64,000 nt of DNA from positions 1 through 64,000 of the forward strand of contig JACOST010000008.1 of the NCBI GenBank assembly GCA_016178705.1. Reading direction: 5' to 3'. The stretch's first letter is position 1. Each line of letters starts with the position of its first letter. The notes beneath the pieces are model-generated. The model saw only the letters and a list, made by a program, of their open reading frames with translations, was not told the DNA's origin and made no database searches. This DNA comes from Deltaproteobacteria bacterium. GTDB lineage: Bacteria > Desulfobacterota > Binatia > HRBIN30 > JACQVA1. The translations under genes and the position numbers were made by a program. Of this stretch, positions 60,684 to 64,000 are shown one piece after another.

Positions 60684-61571
60684 ATGATCAGCCGCAGAGG
60701 CAAACGAATGTCTCTAGCGATTGGTCCGGAGCACCTGCCGTTACCCAAAGACGCCGATGGCGTCATCCGGGTTGGTGGAAGCCGGGCGAATGGAGAAGAC
60801 AAGTTCTGTCGGGTCCTCTTCGGTGATCGTTGGGGCGGGCAAGGCGAGGCCATGAACTTCGAATCCTCTTTCCGCCGCTTCGTCTCGGAGCTTCCGTATG
60901 CAGAGATCTACGACAATGGGTCCGGGGAAGGCAAAACAGCTGACTACCTATTCTTCGAGCGAAGGCTCATCGCCGAGTTGAAGTGCCTCGAGAATGATCC
61001 GAGTCATCAAATCCAGAGTTTGGCGGACCAGCTCGTGGCGCAGCGCGGAATAGTGTTGTACGGAAGCACCTCCTTCGTCCGTTTGTTTCAGTCGCAGCCG
61101 GACTCTGCAGCCATAAATGACGAGGCAAGACGCATTGCGAGCGTCTGTCTCAGGAAGCACGTGCGCAAAGCCAACGAGCAGATCCGCGACACACGGGACC
61201 GCGAACGGTTGGCCGATTCGCTGGGATTGCTAATCGTTGCGAACGTTGAGAATCGACCATTGACAGAGGAAGTCTTCTTGTGGGCGCTTGGTCGCCTACT
61301 GCGCGGCCGTAAGCGAGATGGCAGTCGCGTATTCAGCTCGATCGATGCCGCCCTTTACATTCCGACGCAGGAGCAACACTTCGTCCGAGTGTCCGAAAAG
61401 GGCCCATCGGTCGCGCGCTGCTGGTGGGTTTACCGAGATAATGGGCCGCGCGCGGGCTACCTAAGACGTATGATCGAGATCATCATCGGAAGATGGGCCG
61501 CATTCAACGGGGCGCCATACGTGAGTCATTCGGAAAGTCTTGAGTACTTGCGCTCGGGTAGATTCTCTTGA
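60684..61571 (+). CDS. Putative PD-(D/E)XK-type nuclease-like protein
   Basis: 295 residues from the ATG at 60684 (AGGA upstream); ATGs at 60708 (AGAGG upstream) and 60852 (GGCGAGG upstream) are alternatives. The segment SSFRRFVSELPYAEIYDNG then KTADYLFFERRLIAELKCLE has the D-x(8-9)-E-x-K pattern of PD-(D/E)XK nucleases (TADYLF...AELK). The second half is alpha/beta with no recognised domain. Codon use is less GC-rich than in the left part of the window. It is convergent with the HEPN/Mrr transcript. A defence role is inferred from the neighbours only. Confidence 0.6.
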   Translation: MISRRGKRMSLAIGPEHLPLPKDADGVIRVGGSRANGEDKFCRVLFGDRWGGQGEAMNFESSFRRFVSELPYAEIYDNGSGEGKTADYLFFERRLIAELKCLENDPSHQIQSLADQLVAQRGIVLYGSTSFVRLFQSQPDSAAINDEARRIASVCLRKHVRKANEQIRDTRDRERLADSLGLLIVANVENRPLTEEVFLWALGRLLRGRKRDGSRVFSSIDAALYIPTQEQHFVRVSEKGPSVARCWWVYRDNGPRAGYLRRMIEIIIGRWAAFNGAPYVSHSESLEYLRSGRFS

Positions 61572-61666
61572 GTCTATTCCGACTGGTTTCGATACCGGGC
61601 GACGGTCGTAACGCCGCGGTGTTCCGACCTTGGGCATGTTCTCCGTCGCTGTCGCCATCCCGGCTA

Positions 61667-62692
61667 TCACTTCATTTTATCGAAGTGAGCGTTGGAAAGG
61701 GTGAGCCACCCGCTTGCCAAGAACCCGTTGCGGTAATCCAACAGACCCACGATCAAGCGCTGGTTCAGCTTGTGTAGAAAACGCGGCGCGCGAAACGCCG
61801 CGTCGGACCCCTTGGTCGACGGCTGCGCGCCAGACCATCTGGCCTCGTGAAGCAATTCGTTACGTAGACAAACTGCGAAATTTACCCACGCGTCTTCCTC
61901 AGCGCCGAATGGCAGGCCGAACTCCCTGCACATGAGTTTGATCCTGTCACCGTGCTTGGGTCTCTTCCCCTTGGCCTTTCCATGGCGTCGAAACCGGCCG
62001 GGGCAAACGGTATCTGCGACCTTATAGCAAGCATCGGTCACAGTGTACTCCCACGAGAAGCGTTCCCAGTGCCACCTGTGGCCCGGAGCCCGGCCGTGCA
62101 TGTTGAGGAGGGAGATCATGAGCTGTTGGGGTTCGGGTCCCCAGGCTCGCCACGTTGCATAGGCGTGGGAGACGAAGTCCTGAAGTACAAGCGGGACCGG
62201 ATGGAGACTTTTACCCCCGATCGACACAGGCCCGTCAAACCACCAGTCCCAGAACTGAGTGGGTGCGTCGTAGAGGAAGCCGATTACATTCGTGACGAAC
62301 CCCACAGATCCTTCCCGCTCCGCACCGGCGACGACATCATCAAGCCGTACGTAGTGCGACGTTGGAACACGGTGCAGCAACGCGGGGCCTTCCGAACCTG
62401 GAACCACGCTAACAAGATCGTCGGTTCTAGGATCGTGCTGCTGCCTCCACGAAAGGGGTGGGAACAGAATTCCTGGCTCAAAGCTGCTACTTGGTTGCGC
62501 CAGCAGGTTCTCGAAATAGAGGTGGTGCTGTACCCACTTCCAAACGTCATCATAGTTGGGAACAGGCTCAATTGCGCCTCCCTTGAACTGGCAACTCGCG
62601 TGAGATGGCAGGAAGCCAAACCGATCCCACCCGTCCCGCTCCGTTGTTGGCGGTGGCTGCCGATCATGCATCTCCTTCTCGACCAAAAACAC
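61667..62692 (-). CDS. Unknown protein with a HEPN-type RNase motif near its C-terminus
   Basis: 341 residues. The C-terminal helices carry AVCLRNELLHEARWSG, where R-N-x-x-x-H is the RNase motif of HEPN domains. The N-terminal 200 residues are rich in aromatic residues (FWDWWFDG, HRWHWERFSWEY) and not recognised. The GTG at 62692 (Val before FLVEKEMHD) is chosen because GGGAGG stands 7 bases before it; an ATG at 62671 has its purine run directly adjacent. It lies 56 bases downstream of the Mrr-like gene, probably in one operon. Confidence 0.62.
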   Translation of the reverse strand: MFLVEKEMHDRQPPPTTERDGWDRFGFLPSHASCQFKGGAIEPVPNYDDVWKWVQHHLYFENLLAQPSSSFEPGILFPPLSWRQQHDPRTDDLVSVVPGSEGPALLHRVPTSHYVRLDDVVAGAEREGSVGFVTNVIGFLYDAPTQFWDWWFDGPVSIGGKSLHPVPLVLQDFVSHAYATWRAWGPEPQQLMISLLNMHGRAPGHRWHWERFSWEYTVTDACYKVADTVCPGRFRRHGKAKGKRPKHGDRIKLMCREFGLPFGAEEDAWVNFAVCLRNELLHEARWSGAQPSTKGSDAAFRAPRFLHKLNQRLIVGLLDYRNGFLASGWLTLSNAHFDKMK

Positions 62693-62748
62693 TGTCAGGC
62701 CTCCCAACTCACGACGTCACTCCTGAGAAGATCCCTGCGCCTGCCGGG

Positions 62749-63636
62749 TCATCTTCCTTCGCTAGGGAGCCAAAGGCCACCATCGTCACGGCTCCAACCA
62801 AACCCTTCGAGCCATACTCGGAGGAGCTCAAAGTCGGCGAGCGCGAGTTCAAAACGCCACTCCTTGGCTTGGAGATCTCTTGCCTCTGTCGTAAAGCGGG
62901 TGGTCGTGGCTATCATGCCTACGTTCGCCTTGTGCTGCTGCCGAAGGCCAGCCAACGTTCGAATCATGCCGATACCGATCGGGTTGGCTTCAGAATATTT
63001 CTTGCAATCAACCACAGTGAGAACTGGCGAGATTCCGTCTCGCCTCAGCGCAAAGATGTCGACGCCGTCGTCTTTTGAGTAGCGCGTCAACGTGACTTCA
63101 TATCCCATGTTCTCAATCAAATGGGCGACGACTTCCTCGAAGCGTCGAGGGGTGAGCTGATGGAGCCCCTCCGGATGCTGACGCAGTCCCTCAAGTAGCT
63201 GTCGATCGATGGTATCAACCAATAGGATAGTCTCTCTGTGAGCAGGAATGCACTCGTAGGCTCCTGCGAAACCTCTGATCTGAAAGCGATGAACGTATGC
63301 TCCGGGGAACCCGGCGGCCGAAAATTCGAACTCGATGTCGGTGCCGTTGTAACGGACCACGTGAAGAGTGTCGACGTACTGTGCATACTCGCCGTTACGA
63401 ACTCGATCGAGAAGTTGCTCAACCATTTCTGCTGGGGGCACATCTGAAAGCCGTTTCACGGCCAACTCGATGGACTGCGCAAGAGCGTACACGCCGCTTA
63501 CAGTCTCAAGGTCTTTGGTCGCACTGTTGAACACGAAGTCCCCGTTCCGCATCTTGAGATCGGTGCCACTGAACTTCTTGCTGCCACCGACACGAACGGG
63601 CCAATTGGCTGAAAGGTCAACCATTCGAGCTGTCAT
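62749..63636 (-). CDS. Mrr-type restriction endonuclease-like protein
   Basis: 295 residues. The C-terminal Mrr_cat-like domain reads LTPRRFEEVVAHLIENMGYEVTLT, DDGVDIFALRRDG and VVDCKKYSEANPIGI, giving the D...(x)C-K-K catalytic pattern, followed by MIRTLAGLRQQHKANVGMIATTTRFTTEAR. The N-terminal 150 residues are not recognised. Mrr-like proteins cut modified DNA or, fused to other domains, act in defence systems. ATG at 63636. Confidence 0.85.
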   Translation of the reverse strand: MTARMVDLSANWPVRVGGSKKFSGTDLKMRNGDFVFNSATKDLETVSGVYALAQSIELAVKRLSDVPPAEMVEQLLDRVRNGEYAQYVDTLHVVRYNGTDIEFEFSAAGFPGAYVHRFQIRGFAGAYECIPAHRETILLVDTIDRQLLEGLRQHPEGLHQLTPRRFEEVVAHLIENMGYEVTLTRYSKDDGVDIFALRRDGISPVLTVVDCKKYSEANPIGIGMIRTLAGLRQQHKANVGMIATTTRFTTEARDLQAKEWRFELALADFELLRVWLEGFGWSRDDGGLWLPSEGR

Positions 63637-63696
63637 CTCGACCGCTTCGCGACAAGGCCCGGCAGCGGCTGTCCATACCGCTCTTGATTTGCACGG

Positions 63697-64000
63697 TCAG
63701 ACCTCCTGCCACCCAATGAGACTGTTGCTTGCGTTTGCTGGGACGCAAAACTGTCGAACATGTAGGGACCGAAAAACACGCGGGGCCAATGGACATCGCG
63801 CAAACCGGTTGTGAAATAGATCGAGATACAAGCTGGCGGGATCGTCTGCTCTGAGCACCGCGATGCCACTAATGGTGGTGTTCGCGTCTGGTCGCATTCC
63901 GCGCTGCTTCCCGGAGTAAGTTGGACCGAAGGTCGGCGATTGGCATGGATTCACGGGTACGGAAACGTCAACCGTATCAATCCCCATCATGGCCGTCATC
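63697..64000 (-). CDS. C-terminal part of an unknown protein (runs off the right edge)
   Basis: At least 100 residues are visible (VSVPVNPCQSPTFGPTYSGK, NTTISGIAVLRADDP, LYLDLFHNRFARCPLAPRVF, QFCVP...SLIGWQEV). The frame is open to the edge, and the end is 60 bases before the Mrr-like gene on the same strand, so they may form one operon. I do not recognise the family; the pattern SGIAVL...FHNRFA.CPL looks like a real conserved block rather than chance. Confidence 0.55.
   Translation of the reverse strand, partial: MTAMMGIDTVDVSVPVNPCQSPTFGPTYSGKQRGMRPDANTTISGIAVLRADDPASLYLDLFHNRFARCPLAPRVFRSLHVRQFCVPANASNSLIGWQEV

Overview
The window is 64 kb of GC-rich (visibly about 60-65% GC), densely coded bacterial DNA. 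No phage genes, transposase, rRNA or CRISPR array were seen. The tRNA-Thr/Tyr/Gly/Thr-tuf block at the left edge, the Omp85, LolA and lipoprotein genes, and the DUF1566, Cys-rich and Thr/Pro/Arg-rich secreted proteins point to a diderm environmental bacterium. My guess is a Desulfobacterota/Binatota-like lineage; this is inferred from gene style only, since no marker gene could be compared.

Layout. 0-0.6 kb: a tRNA cluster ahead of tuf (minus strand). 0.8-4.1 kb: ligA, acylphosphatase and a phosphotriesterase-like hydrolase. 4.1-7.5 kb: a secreted DUF1566 protein flanked by two copies of a large palindromic repeat. 7.5-13.2 kb: rsmI, a GNAT acetyltransferase, a secreted beta-propeller/haem-motif protein with a low-complexity tail, and a coupled GGCT-like/VanX-like pair. 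13.3-19.4 kb: a tight plus-strand operon of DltD-like SGNH protein, MBOAT acyltransferase, FAAL-like ligase, acyl carrier protein and a second FAAL-like ligase. This has the architecture of the dlt (D-alanylation) system but with fatty-acyl-AMP-ligase-type activating enzymes. 19.5-23.7 kb: pyrF, small enzymes, a HEAT-repeat protein and glucokinase. 23.7-32.2 kb: a minus-strand envelope operon (RND/MMPL exporter, LolA-type lipoproteins, FabZ-like dehydratase, ACP, and a degenerate M1-peptidase/Omp85 fusion) that resembles the export half of aryl-polyene-type clusters without ketosynthases.

32.3-42.6 kb is an accessory zone. It holds a Baeyer-Villiger monooxygenase whose 3' end is duplicated on the far side of a VapBC-like pair, an alpha/beta hydrolase, Phd/RelE and Xre/RES toxin-antitoxin pairs, a PIN-domain remnant, a DUF4238 protein and an S41-family protein that has lost its catalytic Ser and Lys. 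42.7-45.8 kb holds two divergent paralogous sensor kinases with complementary defects: one keeps the phospho-acceptor His but lacks the ATPase domain, the other keeps the ATPase domain but has Arg in place of the His. 45.9-60.4 kb is metabolic and regulatory: an ECF42-type sigma factor with its DGPF partner, a BNR propeller with a MoaD-like protein, four GST-like proteins around a TetR regulator, an MBL hydrolase, a sulfatase and small membrane proteins.

From about 60.4 kb the base composition and coding style change (less GC). This stretch carries a PD-(D/E)XK-like protein, a protein with a HEPN-type motif, an Mrr-type restriction nuclease and a partial gene, preceded by a tRNA-3'-end-like sequence. 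It looks like a defence island running off the right edge.

Across the window, short inverted-repeat elements whose arms are built from 6-9 nt words recur. Several have been absorbed into genes: they appear to encode the signal peptides of the VanX-like and LolB-like proteins and the C-terminus of a truncated protein.
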